This document shows, piece by piece, positions 35,261 to 44,435 of a stretch of DNA of 64,000 nucleotides. A program made the translations under genes and the position numbers. Positions within the stretch are counted from its first letter, which is position 1, and every line of letters starts with the position of its first letter. This DNA is from Glycomyces fuscus (GTDB lineage: Bacteria > Actinomycetota > Actinomycetes > Streptosporangiales > Streptosporangiaceae). The notes below the pieces were generated by a model. That model worked only from the letters and a program-made list of their open reading frames with translations. It was not told where the DNA came from and did not search any database. Location: assembly GCA_002529455.1 (NCBI GenBank), contig NYMS01000058.1, positions 62,001 through 126,000 of the forward strand. Direction: 5' to 3'.

Positions 35261-36385
35261 TCAGCGCAGGCCGGGGGCGCGGCGCAGCGCCGTGGAGATC
35301 ATCCGCTCCACCAGGGCCGCGTAGTCCACGCCGGTGGCGGCCCACATCTGCGGGAAGGCCGACGCCGGGGTGAAACCGGGCATGGTGTTGAGCTCGTTGA
35401 CGAGGATGTCGCCGTCCTCGGTGTAGAAGAAGTCCACACGGGCCAGGCCCTCGCACCCCATCGCCTCGAACACGTCGGCGGCCATCGCGCGCAGCCGCGC
35501 CGTGGCCTCCTCCGGGATCTCGGCCGGGATGGTCAGGCTGCTCGTGGACAGGTACTTGGCCTCGAAGTCGTAGAAGTCGAAGCCGTCGGCGACGTGCACC
35601 TCGGCCGGGAGGGACACGTCGGGCGTGCCGCCGTCCTCGGACTCCAGCACCCCGCACTCCAGCTCGCGGCCCACGACCTGGGCCTCCACCAGCACCTTGG
35701 GGTCGTGCTCCCGGGCGGCCTCGACCGCGGCGACCACGGCGTCGGCGTCGGCGGAGTCCTCCACCCTGCTGATGCCCACGCTGCTGCCCGCGCGGGCGGG
35801 CTTGACGAACACGGTGGCGCCCAGCTCGGCCACGTCGTCCAGCACCCTCTTGCGCTCGGTGCGCCACTGGCGGTCGGTGATGGCCACGAAGTCGCTGGTG
35901 GGGATGTTGTTCCCGCGCAGCATGGCCTTCATGAAGACCTTGTCCATGGAGGCGGAGCTGGAGAACACCCCGGCTCCGGCGTAGCGCACGCCCATCATCT
36001 CGAACAGCCCCTGGATGGTGCCGTCCTCGCCGAAGGGTCCGTGCAGCAGCGGCAGCACCACGTCCACCCCGGCCAGGCGCTCGGGGCCCTTGACCGGGTC
36101 CACCACCATCAGCTGGCCCGCCGAGTCGAAGGGCAGCGCCAGGTCGGCGCCGTCCTCGGACACCGACGGCAGCGCCCTGGTGCCCGCGTCGATGCGCAGG
36201 CTCTCGGGGTCGCCCGAGGTCAGCACCCAGTTGCCGCTACGGGTGATACCGACCGGCACGATCTCGTAGCGGTCGTGGTCGACGACGGACAGCACGCTGC
36301 CCGCGGTGACGCAGGAGATCTCGTGTTCGGAACTACGCCCGCCGAAGACGACGGCAACCCGAATCTTGCGCTGCTCGGACGACAT
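35261..36385 (-). CDS. ddl: D-alanine--D-alanine ligase
   Basis: ATP-grasp enzyme (374 residues) that makes the D-Ala-D-Ala dipeptide for peptidoglycan. It opens with RVAVVFGGRSSEHEISCVTA. Central ATP-grasp residues appear in VFVKPARAGSSVGISRV, and near the end in LARVDFFYTEDGDILVNELNTMPGF (metal-binding Asp/Glu/Asn, quoted in parts). ATG start at 36385. In this lineage the neighbouring order ddl-gpsA-plsC is conserved; here the PLP enzyme lies between ddl and gpsA. Confidence 0.97.
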   Translation of the reverse strand: MSSEQRKIRVAVVFGGRSSEHEISCVTAGSVLSVVDHDRYEIVPVGITRSGNWVLTSGDPESLRIDAGTRALPSVSEDGADLALPFDSAGQLMVVDPVKGPERLAGVDVVLPLLHGPFGEDGTIQGLFEMMGVRYAGAGVFSSSASMDKVFMKAMLRGNNIPTSDFVAITDRQWRTERKRVLDDVAELGATVFVKPARAGSSVGISRVEDSADADAVVAAVEAAREHDPKVLVEAQVVGRELECGVLESEDGGTPDVSLPAEVHVADGFDFYDFEAKYLSTSSLTIPAEIPEEATARLRAMAADVFEAMGCEGLARVDFFYTEDGDILVNELNTMPGFTPASAFPQMWAATGVDYAALVERMISTALRRAPGLR

Positions 36386-36444
36386 GCTGCCTGACCCTAT
36401 CTCGCCATTGGTTGGAACCGGAACGGGTGAAACCCCGTGGTGTG

Positions 36445-37674
36445 TCAGCTGTCCCCGCCGAGGGCCGCCAGGGCGTCCTCGACGAGGTCACGGGGGTCCT
36501 CCAGGCCGACGGAGAACCGCACCGCTCCCGGTGAGATGCCCGCCGCGGCCAGTTCCTCCGCGCTCATGCTGCGGTGCGACGTGGAGGCGACGTGTCCGGC
36601 CAGGGTGTGCGTGCCGCCCAGCGAGGCGGCGATGGTGGCCACCCTCAGCCGGTCGGCGAAGGCCATCCCCGCCTCGCGGCCGCCGCGCGGGTGCACGGTC
36701 ACGACCGCGCCGTAGCGGCCCTGGTCGAAGAGCTTGCCGGCCAGCGCCGCCTGGGGGTGGGAGGCCAGCGAGGGGTGGTCGACCCGCTCCACCAGGGGGT
36801 GCCCCTCCAGGGCCGCGGCGAGGGCCGCCGCGCTCTCGCACTGGCGCTGCACCCGCAGCGGCAGCGTCTCCAGCCCCCGGTGCAGCAGGTAGGCCTCGTC
36901 GGGGGCCAGGCAGGGGCCCAGGTCCACGCGCGCGGAGCGGATGCGCCCGATCAGGTCGGGCGAGGCCACGGCCACGCCGCCGGTGGTGTCGCTGTGGCCC
37001 CCGATGTACTTGGTGGCCGAGTGCACGACCACGTCGGCGCCGTGCTCCAGCGGGCGGCACACGGCCGGGGAGGCGAAGGTGGAGTCGACCACCAGTACGG
37101 CACCGGCCTCGTGGGAGATCCGGGCCAGCTCGGGCAGGTCGGAGACGGTCATGGTGGGGTTGGACAGCGTCTCGGTGAACACCATCCGGGTGTCGGGCCC
37201 CACGGCGGCGCGCACCGCGTCCGGGTCGGTGATGTCCACGAAGTCGGTGCGCACGCCGAACCGGCGCAGGAGCCGGTCCAGCAGGGAGTGGGTGTTGCCG
37301 TAGATGGACCGCGCGGCCACGACGTGCGACCCGGCCTCGGTCAGCGCCATGAACACCGTGCTGAGCGCGCCCATGCCCGAGGAGAAGGCCTGTCCGCGCA
37401 CCGGCTCGGGCACCCCGGCGCCCTCCAGGGCCGCGACCGCGTCGGCGAACGCGTCCACGGTGGGGCTGTCGATGCGCGCGTAGGAGTAGCCCGGCCGGGT
37501 GCCCGCCAGCACGTCCGCGTACTCCTGGGAGGTGTCGAACGCGTAGGTGGTGGCCCGGTGGACGGGCATGCGCATCGGGCGCTCGGCGGGGACCGGCGCC
37601 TGCGGGAGGGAGACCGCCCGCGTGTACTCGCCCTCGGCCCCGGCGCCCGCCGCGGACCCTGGTGTGTGTGACAT
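36445..37674 (-). CDS. Trans-sulfuration PLP enzyme (cystathionine gamma-lyase/synthase family)
   Basis: A 409-residue Cys/Met-metabolism PLP-dependent enzyme. The Schiff-base lysine is about K222 in HSATKYIGGHSD. Further landmarks are SSGMGALSTVF, FTETLSNPTMTVSD (PLP phosphate and ring contacts), DSTFASPAVCRPLEHGADVV, and the late SLGGTHTLAGHVASTSHRSM. ATG start at 37674; the longer frame upstream overlaps gpsA. Sequence alone does not separate gamma-lyase, gamma-synthase and methionine gamma-lyase. It starts 12 bases after gpsA ends, so it is co-transcribed with it. Confidence 0.9.
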   Translation of the reverse strand: MSHTPGSAAGAGAEGEYTRAVSLPQAPVPAERPMRMPVHRATTYAFDTSQEYADVLAGTRPGYSYARIDSPTVDAFADAVAALEGAGVPEPVRGQAFSSGMGALSTVFMALTEAGSHVVAARSIYGNTHSLLDRLLRRFGVRTDFVDITDPDAVRAAVGPDTRMVFTETLSNPTMTVSDLPELARISHEAGAVLVVDSTFASPAVCRPLEHGADVVVHSATKYIGGHSDTTGGVAVASPDLIGRIRSARVDLGPCLAPDEAYLLHRGLETLPLRVQRQCESAAALAAALEGHPLVERVDHPSLASHPQAALAGKLFDQGRYGAVVTVHPRGGREAGMAFADRLRVATIAASLGGTHTLAGHVASTSHRSMSAEELAAAGISPGAVRFSVGLEDPRDLVEDALAALGGDS

Positions 37675-37685
37675 CGTGCTCGCTC

Positions 37686-38753
37686 TCAGACCCCGTAGCG
37701 CTCGGGCTTGGCGGTGCGCGCCATGAAGGCGGCGAGCGCCTCGGCCGGGCTCAGGTCGTGGTGCATCATCTTGACGACGGCCTCGGTGATCGGCAGGTCG
37801 ACCCCGTGGGCCCACCCGAGTTCCAGGACGGACTCGGAGGACTTGACCCCCTCCGCCGTCTGCTTGGTCTCCGCGACGACCTGTTCGAGGGTCTTGCCAG
37901 CGCCCAGTTTCTCACCGAAGGTCCGGTTTCGCGACAGCGGCGACGAGCATGTCGCGACCAGGTCGCCCATCCCGGCCAGCCCGGACAGGGTGTGCTCGTC
38001 GGCTCCCAGGGCCACCGCCAGGCGCGTGGTCTCGGCCAGGCCCCGGGTGATGAGGGACGCCTTGGTGTTGTCGCCGAAGCCCATGCCCTCGGCCACGCCG
38101 ACGGCCAGGCCGATCACGTTCTTCATCGCGCCGCCGATCTCCACCCCGACCAGGTCGGTGCTGGTGTAGGGGCGGAAGTAGGCCGACTTGAACAGGCCCT
38201 GGAGCCGCACGGCCGTCGGCTCGTGCGGGCAGGCGACCACGGCGGTGGCGGGCTGGCGCTCGGCGATCTCGCGGGCCAGGTTGGGGCCCGACACGACCGC
38301 GATGCGCTCCTCGGGGTACTCCAGGACCTCGGCGAGGATCTGGCTCACCCGCATGCGGGTGCCCAGTTCCACACCCTTCATGAGGCTGACCACCACCGCG
38401 TCCTCGCGCAGGTGGGGGCGCCAGTCCACGAGGTTGGCCCGCAGCGTCTGCGACGGCACCGCCAGCACCACCACGTCGGCCTCCGCCAGCGCCTTGGGCG
38501 CGTCGGTGGTGGCGCGCAGGCGCGGGTTGAGGGCGATCCCGGGGAAGTAGTCGGGGTTCTCGGAGGTGGTGTTGATCGCGTCGACCACCGAGGACCGCCG
38601 TCCCCACAGGACCACCTCGGCGGCGGGGCCGCCCGGGTCGCGCTCCCTGGCCAGGTCGGCCGCGTCCGCGATGATGTTCGCGAACACGGTGCCCCACGAG
38701 CCCGCGCCCAGAACGGCGATCCTCACGTCGTCGGTACCCATCGGATCCGTCAT
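37686..38753 (-). CDS. gpsA: NAD(P)-dependent glycerol-3-phosphate dehydrogenase
   Basis: Makes sn-glycerol-3-phosphate from dihydroxyacetone phosphate for phospholipid synthesis. The 355-residue protein has Rossmann motif VLGAGSWGTVFANI near residues 14-27, catalytic-lysine segment GGAMKNVIGLAVGVAEGM, and the C-terminal LSGLAGMGDLVATCSS. The ATG overlaps the plsC stop (ATGA), so plsC-gpsA are translationally coupled, matching their consecutive roles in phosphatidic-acid formation. A much longer open frame continues upstream but is only a GC-rich shadow. Confidence 0.96.
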   Translation of the reverse strand: MTDPMGTDDVRIAVLGAGSWGTVFANIIADAADLARERDPGGPAAEVVLWGRRSSVVDAINTTSENPDYFPGIALNPRLRATTDAPKALAEADVVVLAVPSQTLRANLVDWRPHLREDAVVVSLMKGVELGTRMRVSQILAEVLEYPEERIAVVSGPNLAREIAERQPATAVVACPHEPTAVRLQGLFKSAYFRPYTSTDLVGVEIGGAMKNVIGLAVGVAEGMGFGDNTKASLITRGLAETTRLAVALGADEHTLSGLAGMGDLVATCSSPLSRNRTFGEKLGAGKTLEQVVAETKQTAEGVKSSESVLELGWAHGVDLPITEAVVKMMHHDLSPAEALAAFMARTAKPERYGV

Positions 38754-39589
38754 GCCCCCGTGCTGTTCTTCCCGTTCTCGCTCTTCGCCCCGGCCCCGTC
38801 GTCGGCCGGCGCCGTGCTGTCCTGCGCGGCGGCCGCGCCGCCGTCCACGGAAGGCCGCTCCCCGCTCCCCGCGGCCCGCGCCTTCCTGGGGTCGTAGGGG
38901 ACCGCGGGCGGCTCCTCGCCGCGGATCTGCGCCTGGAGGCCGGTGATGTCGGCCATGATCGCCTCGGTGGCCTCGCGCAGGACCGTTCCGGTCAGCGGCC
39001 GGTCCCGGAACCGGGACAGGTCCACCGGCGGGCCGGCCCGGAACTCCAGGCGCTTGCGCGGGAACAGGCTGACCTTCTTGGAACCGTAGGGCATGATGTG
39101 CTGCTCGCCCCAGTGCGCCACCGGGACCACGGGCACGCCCGTGGTGAGCGCCAGGCGCGCCACGCCGGTCTTGGCGGTCATCGGCCACAGGTCCGGGTCC
39201 CGGGTGCAGGTGCCCTCGGGGTAGAAGATCACCGAGGACCCGTCGCGGGTGAGCGCCAGCTCGGCCTCGTGCAGCGCCTTGACGGCGTCGGTGCTGCCGC
39301 GCTTGACGGGGATCTGGCCGGTGCTCCTGGCCACCGCGCTCACCACGGGGATGCGCATGACCCCCTCCTTCATGGTGAAGGTCGGCCAGCGCCGGGCGCC
39401 GATGTAGAGGAAGTGGGCGACCGTCAGCGGGTCCGCCAGGGACAGGTGGTTGAGGGCGATGATCACTCCGCCCTTGGCGGGGACGTGCTCGGTGCCCTTC
39501 CACTCCGGCTTGGTCACGAACCACAGGACGAGTCGGACGATCCGGGAGACGACCGCCTTCACCCACCGGGATTCTCGTTGCTTGGCCAC
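38750..39589 (-). CDS. plsC: 1-acyl-sn-glycerol-3-phosphate acyltransferase (PlsC family)
   Basis: Membrane-associated acyltransferase of 279 residues that adds the second acyl chain in phosphatidic-acid synthesis. Motif I is NHLSLADPLT (the HX4D pair), and motif III is FYPEGTCTRD. A hydrophobic N-terminal patch (VKAVVSRIVRLVLWFV) anchors it, and the C-terminal 50 residues are low-complexity. The GTG start at 39589 has GGAG five bases upstream. It is followed directly by gpsA. Confidence 0.93.
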   Translation of the reverse strand: MAKQRESRWVKAVVSRIVRLVLWFVTKPEWKGTEHVPAKGGVIIALNHLSLADPLTVAHFLYIGARRWPTFTMKEGVMRIPVVSAVARSTGQIPVKRGSTDAVKALHEAELALTRDGSSVIFYPEGTCTRDPDLWPMTAKTGVARLALTTGVPVVPVAHWGEQHIMPYGSKKVSLFPRKRLEFRAGPPVDLSRFRDRPLTGTVLREATEAIMADITGLQAQIRGEEPPAVPYDPRKARAAGSGERPSVDGGAAAAQDSTAPADDGAGAKSENGKNSTGA

Positions 39590-39876
39590 GGGACTCCTCA
39601 CTCCATCGCTCCGGGCCCGTCGAGGCCGCACAGCACAACCGATTCAGTCTAGGGCGTGGTCCGCGGGCGAACGCCCTGCTGCACGGCGGGGCACCGTCCG
39701 CGGAACACGGTCCAGGGACGCGCCGGGCGCGCACCCGACCGCCGCGCGCGGCCGCGGTGGACGGCGGGGCGCCCGGGGAGGGGAATTCACGCGACCCCGC
39801 CGGGCGGCGCCGACGGCCCCTCCCCCGAACGCCTACCCTCGTCACTGTCGTGCCGTACCGACGTTCCGGGGGGACC

Positions 39877-40569
39877 GTGACCGGTTGTGGAGAACGGGGC
39901 GGGGCTCCGCGCCCCGGGGCGCGCTGGTCCCTGGTCGTCCCAGTGAAGCACCTCGGCCGCGCCAAGTCGCGACTGGCCCGGGTCGCGGGAGGCCTCCGCG
40001 AGGACCTGGCGCTGGCCATCGCCTGCGACACGGTGGCCGCGGCGCGGGCCTGCCCCGGGGCGGCGGCGGTGTTCGCGGTGACCGAGGACGCGCGCGCGGG
40101 CACCGAACTGGCCCGTCTGGGCGCGGTGGTGGTGGGCGGGGAGCCCGGTACGGGGCTGAACCCGGCGCTGGAGCACGGGGCGGCCGTCGCGCGGCGGCGC
40201 CTGCCCGGACTCGGGGTGTGCGCCCTGTCCGCCGACCTGCCGGCGCTGCGCCCCGAGGAGCTGGGGCGGGTCCTGGCGGCGGCCGCCGGACACGGCCGCT
40301 CCTTCCTGCCGGACGCCCCCGGCGTGGGCACGACGCTGTTCGCCGCGGCGCCCGGACACCCGTTCACCCCGGCCTTCGAGGGGGCCTCGCGGGCCCGCCA
40401 CCTGTCCGGGGGCGCCAGGGAGCTGGTGGTGCCGGACGCGGCTTCGGTGCGACGCGACGTGGACACCTTCGAGGACCTGCGCGCCGCGGTGGCGCTGGGC
40501 GTGGGCCCCAGGACGCGCGGGCTGTGGGAGCTCGTGGGCGGCGGCCTGTGCCCGCAGAACACGCCCTGA
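39877..40569 (+). CDS. cofC: 2-phospho-L-lactate guanylyltransferase (coenzyme F420 synthesis)
   Basis: Nucleotidyltransferase that activates phospholactate or phosphoenolpyruvate with GTP to start F420 side-chain assembly (also called FbiD). The 230-residue protein has WSLVVPVKHLGRAKSRL, the MobA-like fold opening, then VCALSADLPALRPEEL and a DVDTFEDLRAAV ending. GTG start at 39877 has a GGGGGG tract upstream; an earlier in-frame GTG at 39850 is possible. It is a solitary gene divergent from plsC. No other F420 genes are in the window. Confidence 0.92.
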   Translation: MTGCGERGGAPRPGARWSLVVPVKHLGRAKSRLARVAGGLREDLALAIACDTVAAARACPGAAAVFAVTEDARAGTELARLGAVVVGGEPGTGLNPALEHGAAVARRRLPGLGVCALSADLPALRPEELGRVLAAAAGHGRSFLPDAPGVGTTLFAAAPGHPFTPAFEGASRARHLSGGARELVVPDAASVRRDVDTFEDLRAAVALGVGPRTRGLWELVGGGLCPQNTP

Positions 40570-40691
40570 GCCCCTTCCGCGCCCCTTCCCGGTCCCCCGT
40601 GTCCTTCCGTCGCCCCCGCGCCTCTCGCGGGCCTCTCCGGCGCTCCCGCGCCCCGAAGGCCCCTCAAGCCCCGAGGACCCCGGGAAACACG

Positions 40692-40725
40692 TTCCGCCCG
40701 GGCCCCTCGGAAGGGACCCGGGCGG
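40692..40725. terminator. Terminator between cofC and hup (convergent)
   Basis: TCCGCCCGGG and CCCGGGCGGA outer arms with an inner CCC(T)/(A)GGG stem lie between two convergent genes. Confidence 0.8.
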
Positions 40726-40752
40726 ACGAACCCGTCGCCGTGCGGTGGCGGG

Positions 40753-41034
40753 CTACTTCTTGTCGCCGTTGACCAGCGCCTTGAAGTCAGCGCCAGCGCG
40801 GAACTTCGGAACGAAGCTCGCGGGGACGTTGATGGTGGCGCCGGTGGCGGGGTTGCGGGCCGTACGGGCCGCGCGCTCGGACTTCTCGAAAACACCGAAG
40901 CCGGTGATGGCGACCTTGTCGCCCGACGCCACGGTGGCCTGAATGGTGTCAAGCACAGCGTTGACCGCTTCGGTCGCGGTCTTCTTGTCTCCGAGCCGGT
41001 CGGAGATCGCGTCGATCAGGTCACGCTTGTTCAT
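40753..41034 (-). CDS. hup: HU-family DNA-binding protein
   Basis: Nucleoid-associated HU protein of 93 residues without the lysine/alanine-rich tail of the HupB/HupS type, so it is the short HupA-like form. It reads MNKRDLIDAISDRLGDKKTA, GFGVFEKSERAARTARNP and a basic end. The ATG at 41034 is preceded by GGAGGAA; an upstream ATG at 41064 is less likely. It is used for DNA bending and compaction. Confidence 0.96.
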   Translation of the reverse strand: MNKRDLIDAISDRLGDKKTATEAVNAVLDTIQATVASGDKVAITGFGVFEKSERAARTARNPATGATINVPASFVPKFRAGADFKALVNGDKK

Positions 41035-41318
41035 AAGGTTCCTCCGGTTCCCCCTTGCTCGCACGAAATTAGGGGAAGCAGAGGCCCTTACACAAATACA
41101 AACGCCTACGGGCAGGGCGTGTCGGGCCCATCCCCACCTGCGCGGCAGCTTCGGTGGAGCCCCGGTCCAGACCGGAGACGCCTCCGACTTCAGTCCCTTT
41201 TGGCCCCTTCTGCGAGCCTCAAATGCCTACGTATAACCGGATTCCGGGCACGAGACACGCGGAACTTAAGGACGGAAGACCCGTAAGCAGACGCTCACAG
41301 TGGGTAAAGGTAAAATAT

Positions 41319-41371
41319 TTCTGGACCGGGGGTGTCCTGCGTCACACAGGCCGCGAATCCCCGGTCCAGAA
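41319..41371 (-). terminator. Terminator of leuCD
   Basis: Perfect 13-base arms (TTCTGGACCGGGG and its complement) start 13 bases beyond the leuD stop and enclose a 27-base loop with a smaller internal hairpin. The minus strand continues with an A/T-rich AAATATTTT tract, a good intrinsic terminator for this genome. The remainder of 41035-41318 is AT-richer and holds the hup promoter; no gene seen. Confidence 0.85.
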
Positions 41372-41383
41372 GCCGATCCGTGG

Positions 41384-41980
41384 CTAGAGGGTCACCGGCA
41401 GCCAGGGCTTGCGGGTGCCCTCGAACTCCCCGATCTCGTCCGTGTGGCGCAGGGTCAGCGCGATGTCGTCCAGACCCTCCAGGAGCCGCCAGCGGGTGTA
41501 GTCGTCCAGCTCGAAGGACTCCTGCACGCCCGCCGCCGGAACCCGCACCTGGCGCTCGACCAGGTCCACGGTCACCTCGGTGGCGGGGTCGGCCTCGACG
41601 GCCGCCCAGATCCGGTCGATGACCTCCTGCGCCAGCAGGACCGTCAGCAGGCCGCCCTTGAGCGAGTTGCCGCGGAAGATGTCGGCGAAGCGCGAGGACA
41701 GCACGGTCTTGAAGCCGTAGTCCTGGAGCGCCCACACGGCGTGCTCGCGCGAGGAGCCCGTGCCGAAGTCCGGACCGGCCACCAGCACGGACGCGCCCTG
41801 GTACTCGGGGCGGTTGAGGACGAAGTCGGGGTCGGACTTGCGCCACTCGGCGAACAGGCCGTCCTCGAAGCCGGTCCGGCTGACCCGCTTGAGGTAGACG
41901 GCCGGGATGATCTGGTCGGTGTCGACGTTGCTCGCGCGCAGCGGCACGGCCCGACCGGTGTGGACGTCGAACTTCTCCAT
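41384..41980 (-). CDS. leuD: 3-isopropylmalate dehydratase small subunit
   Basis: Small (swivel-domain) subunit, 198 residues, of the leucine-pathway isomerase that converts 2- to 3-isopropylmalate (and citramalate-derived substrates). Key segment AGPDFGTGSSREHAVWAL contains the substrate-binding GSSREH, and it opens MEKFDVHTGRAVPLRASNVD. ATG at 41980, 25 bases after leuC, with an AGGAGAGA site. Forms a heterodimer with LeuC. Confidence 0.97.
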   Translation of the reverse strand: MEKFDVHTGRAVPLRASNVDTDQIIPAVYLKRVSRTGFEDGLFAEWRKSDPDFVLNRPEYQGASVLVAGPDFGTGSSREHAVWALQDYGFKTVLSSRFADIFRGNSLKGGLLTVLLAQEVIDRIWAAVEADPATEVTVDLVERQVRVPAAGVQESFELDDYTRWRLLEGLDDIALTLRHTDEIGEFEGTRKPWLPVTL

Positions 41981-42005
41981 GAGAGGTCTCTCCTAACGGG
42001 GCGCG

Positions 42006-43412
42006 CTAGAGGGCGGCCAGGTCGGCGGGCGAGGACAGGGTGCCGCGTACCGCGGTGGCGGCGGCCACCTGCGGCGACACCAGGTGGGTGCGCCCGCCGC
42101 GGCCCTGGCGGCCCTCGAAGTTGCGGTTGGAGGTGGAGGCACTGCGCTCGCCGGGCTTGAGCTGGTCGGGGTTCATGCCCAGGCACATCGAGCAGCCCGC
42201 CTCGCGCCACTCGGCGCCGGCCTCCTCGAAGACCCGGCCCAGGCCCTCCTCGTTGGCCTGCTCCTTGACCCGCATGGAGCCGGGGACGACGAGCATGCGC
42301 ACGCCCTCGGCGACCCTGCGCCCGCGGAGGATCTCGGCGGCGGTGCGCAGGTCCTCGATGCGGCCGTTGGTGCACGAGCCCAGGAAGACGGTGTCCACCC
42401 TCACCTCGCGCATCGGCGTCCCGGCCCGGAGGTCCATGTAGGCCAGGGCCTTCTCGGCGGCGGCGCGGGCCGAGGGGTCCTCGAACGAGGCGGGGTCGGG
42501 CACGGAGGCGTCCAGCGGCACGCCCTGGCCGGGGTTGGTGCCCCAGGTGACGAACGGGCTGAGCTCGTCGGCGTCCAGCACGACCTCGGCGTCGAAGACC
42601 GCGCCCTCGTCGGTGCGCAGGCTCCTCCAGTGCTCCACCGCGGCGTCGAAGTCCTCGCCCTTGGGCGCGTGCGCCCGGCCCCGGATGTAGTCGAACGTGG
42701 TCTGGTCCGGGGCGATCATCCCGGCGCGCGCGCCCGCCTCGATGGACATGTTGCACACGGTCATGCGGGCTTCCATGGACAGGGCCTCGATGGCCTCGCC
42801 CCGGTACTCGATGACGTAGCCCTGGCCGCCTCCGGTGCCGATCTTGGCGATGACCGCGAGGATGATGTCCTTGGCGGACACACCCGGCCGCAGCGTGCCG
42901 TTGACGGTGACGGCCATGGTCTTGAAGGGGGCCATCGGCAGGGTCTGGGTGGCCAGGACGTGCTCGACCTGGCTGGTGCCGATACCGAAGGCCAGGGCGC
43001 CGAACGCGCCGTGGGTGCTGGTGTGGCTGTCACCGCAGACGATGGTCATGCCCGGCTGGGTCAGGCCCAGCTGGGGGCCGACCACGTGCACCACGCCCTG
43101 CTCGATGTCGCCCATCGGGTGCAGCCGCACGCCGAAGTCGGAGCAGTTCTTGCGCAGCGTCTCGACCTGCTTGCGGGAGACCGGGTCGGCGATGGGGGCC
43201 AGCAGGTCCATGGTGGGGACGTTGTGGTCCTCGGTGGCGATGGTCAGGTCCGGGCGGCGCACGGACCGGCCCGCCAGGCGCAGGCCCTCGAAGGCCTGCG
43301 GGCTGGTCACCTCGTGGACGAGGTGGAGGTCGATGTAGAGCAGGTCCGGCTCGCCGTCGGCACGCCGGACGACGTGCTCCTCCCAGACCTTCTCGGCCAT
43401 CGTGCGTGCCAT
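42006..43412 (-). CDS. leuC: 3-isopropylmalate dehydratase large subunit
   Basis: Aconitase-type large subunit, 468 residues, carrying the [4Fe-4S] cluster; cysteine ligands lie in VFLGSCTNGRIEDL and CSMCLGMNPDQL. Other landmarks are EDHNVPTMDL and GDSHTSTHGAFGALAFGIG. ATG at 43412, with AGAGG upstream; the longer in-frame extension to 43487 would run into the operator region. It is divergent from the IclR regulator gene, which in related genera controls leuCD. Confidence 0.97.
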   Translation of the reverse strand: MARTMAEKVWEEHVVRRADGEPDLLYIDLHLVHEVTSPQAFEGLRLAGRSVRRPDLTIATEDHNVPTMDLLAPIADPVSRKQVETLRKNCSDFGVRLHPMGDIEQGVVHVVGPQLGLTQPGMTIVCGDSHTSTHGAFGALAFGIGTSQVEHVLATQTLPMAPFKTMAVTVNGTLRPGVSAKDIILAVIAKIGTGGGQGYVIEYRGEAIEALSMEARMTVCNMSIEAGARAGMIAPDQTTFDYIRGRAHAPKGEDFDAAVEHWRSLRTDEGAVFDAEVVLDADELSPFVTWGTNPGQGVPLDASVPDPASFEDPSARAAAEKALAYMDLRAGTPMREVRVDTVFLGSCTNGRIEDLRTAAEILRGRRVAEGVRMLVVPGSMRVKEQANEEGLGRVFEEAGAEWREAGCSMCLGMNPDQLKPGERSASTSNRNFEGRQGRGGRTHLVSPQVAAATAVRGTLSSPADLAAL

Positions 43413-43486
43413 GGGCGATCGCCTCTCTCGTTTCGTCTCGGGCGCGTCTCGTGTGGAGCCCTGCGCGGACTGCGGCTCGACTTGCA

Positions 43487-43501
43487 TTCCACATTTCGAG
43501 A
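43487..43501. promoter_or_regulatory. Degenerate copy of the TCTCR-N5-YGAGA dyad between leuC and ndgR
   Basis: On the minus strand this reads TCTCGAAATGTGGAA, matching the left half of the 15-bp dyad found before ilvB and leuB but with a changed right half. It lies 16 bases before the ndgR start and 75 bases before leuC, a suitable place for autoregulation and leuCD control. Confidence 0.4.
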
Positions 43502-43516
43502 CGGCAATATCAAGCC

Positions 43517-44251
43517 ATGGACAACTCTAGCTCATCCAGCGGCGTCGGTGTCCTGGACAAGACCATGTCCGTCCTCGACGCCCTGGAGTCGGGACCGGCG
43601 TCCCTGGCCCAGTTGGTACAGATCACCGGTCTGGCCCGGCCGACGGCCCACCGACTGGCGGTGGCGCTGGAGCGCCACCGCATGGTCACCCGCGACAGCC
43701 AGGGGCGCTTCGTGCTGGGTCCGCGCCTGGGCGAGCTGTCGATAGCGACCGGCGAGGACCGGCTGCTGGCCGTGGCCTCCCCCGTCCTGGTGCAGCTGCG
43801 CGACCTGACCGGGGAGAGCGCGCAGCTCTACCGGCGCCAGGGGGACCTGCGGGTGTGCGTGGCCGCCTCCGAGCGCAGCAGCGGGCTGCGCGACACGGTG
43901 CCGGTCGGCAGCGAGCTGCCCATGAACGCCGGTTCGGCCGCCCAGGTGCTGCTGGCCTGGGAGGACTCCGACCGGATCCGCCGCTCCCTGCTGGGGGCGC
44001 GGTTCACCGCGGCCAGCCTGGCCCAGGTGCGCCGCCGCCGGTGGGCCCAGAGCGTCGCCGAGCGCGAGCAGGGCGTGGCGTCGGTGTCCGCGCCGGTGTC
44101 GGGCCCCGGCGGGCGCGTGATCGCCGCCGTGTCGGTGTCGGGCCCCATAGAGCGCCTGACCCGCTCCCCCGGCCGCATCCACTCCCAGGCGGTGCTGTCG
44201 GCGGCGGAGAAGATCAGCGAGTCCCTGCACAGCTACGACGGCGCCCACTAG
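43517..44251 (+). CDS. ndgR: IclR-family regulator, NdgR-like
   Basis: A 244-residue regulator: N-terminal winged helix-turn-helix (ALESGPASLAQLVQITGLAR, then PTAHRLAVALERHRMV) and a C-terminal GAF-like effector domain (about 80-240). The divergent position next to leuC is that of NdgR in streptomycetes (LtbR in corynebacteria), known to control leuCD and other amino-acid genes. ATG at 43517. The first residues are a short Ser-rich tail. I infer that it reads the shared dyads described elsewhere. Confidence 0.9.
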   Translation: MDNSSSSSGVGVLDKTMSVLDALESGPASLAQLVQITGLARPTAHRLAVALERHRMVTRDSQGRFVLGPRLGELSIATGEDRLLAVASPVLVQLRDLTGESAQLYRRQGDLRVCVAASERSSGLRDTVPVGSELPMNAGSAAQVLLAWEDSDRIRRSLLGARFTAASLAQVRRRRWAQSVAEREQGVASVSAPVSGPGGRVIAAVSVSGPIERLTRSPGRIHSQAVLSAAEKISESLHSYDGAH

Positions 44252-44435
44252 GCGGCGTTCCCGGGCCCCCGCCCCGACTCGTCCCGCCCGCCGGGGGCGC
44301 TCGGCGCCGGGACCCGCCACCCCCGACGGACGCCCCGCGCGGCCCTTCCCCCGTCCGGGCGCCCGAGGCGGCGCGCGGACGCGGCGGGGCCGTCCGCGGG
44401 AGGTCCCGCCGCGCCGTCCCCACCGGGAACCGGAC

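Noticed and set aside
37686..40952. A 1088-codon frame that would fuse a long Pro/Arg-rich region to gpsA
   Set aside because: Only the last 355 codons resemble a protein (GpsA). The rest runs antisense through plsC and cofC, and the gpsA ATG overlaps the plsC stop in the usual coupled manner.
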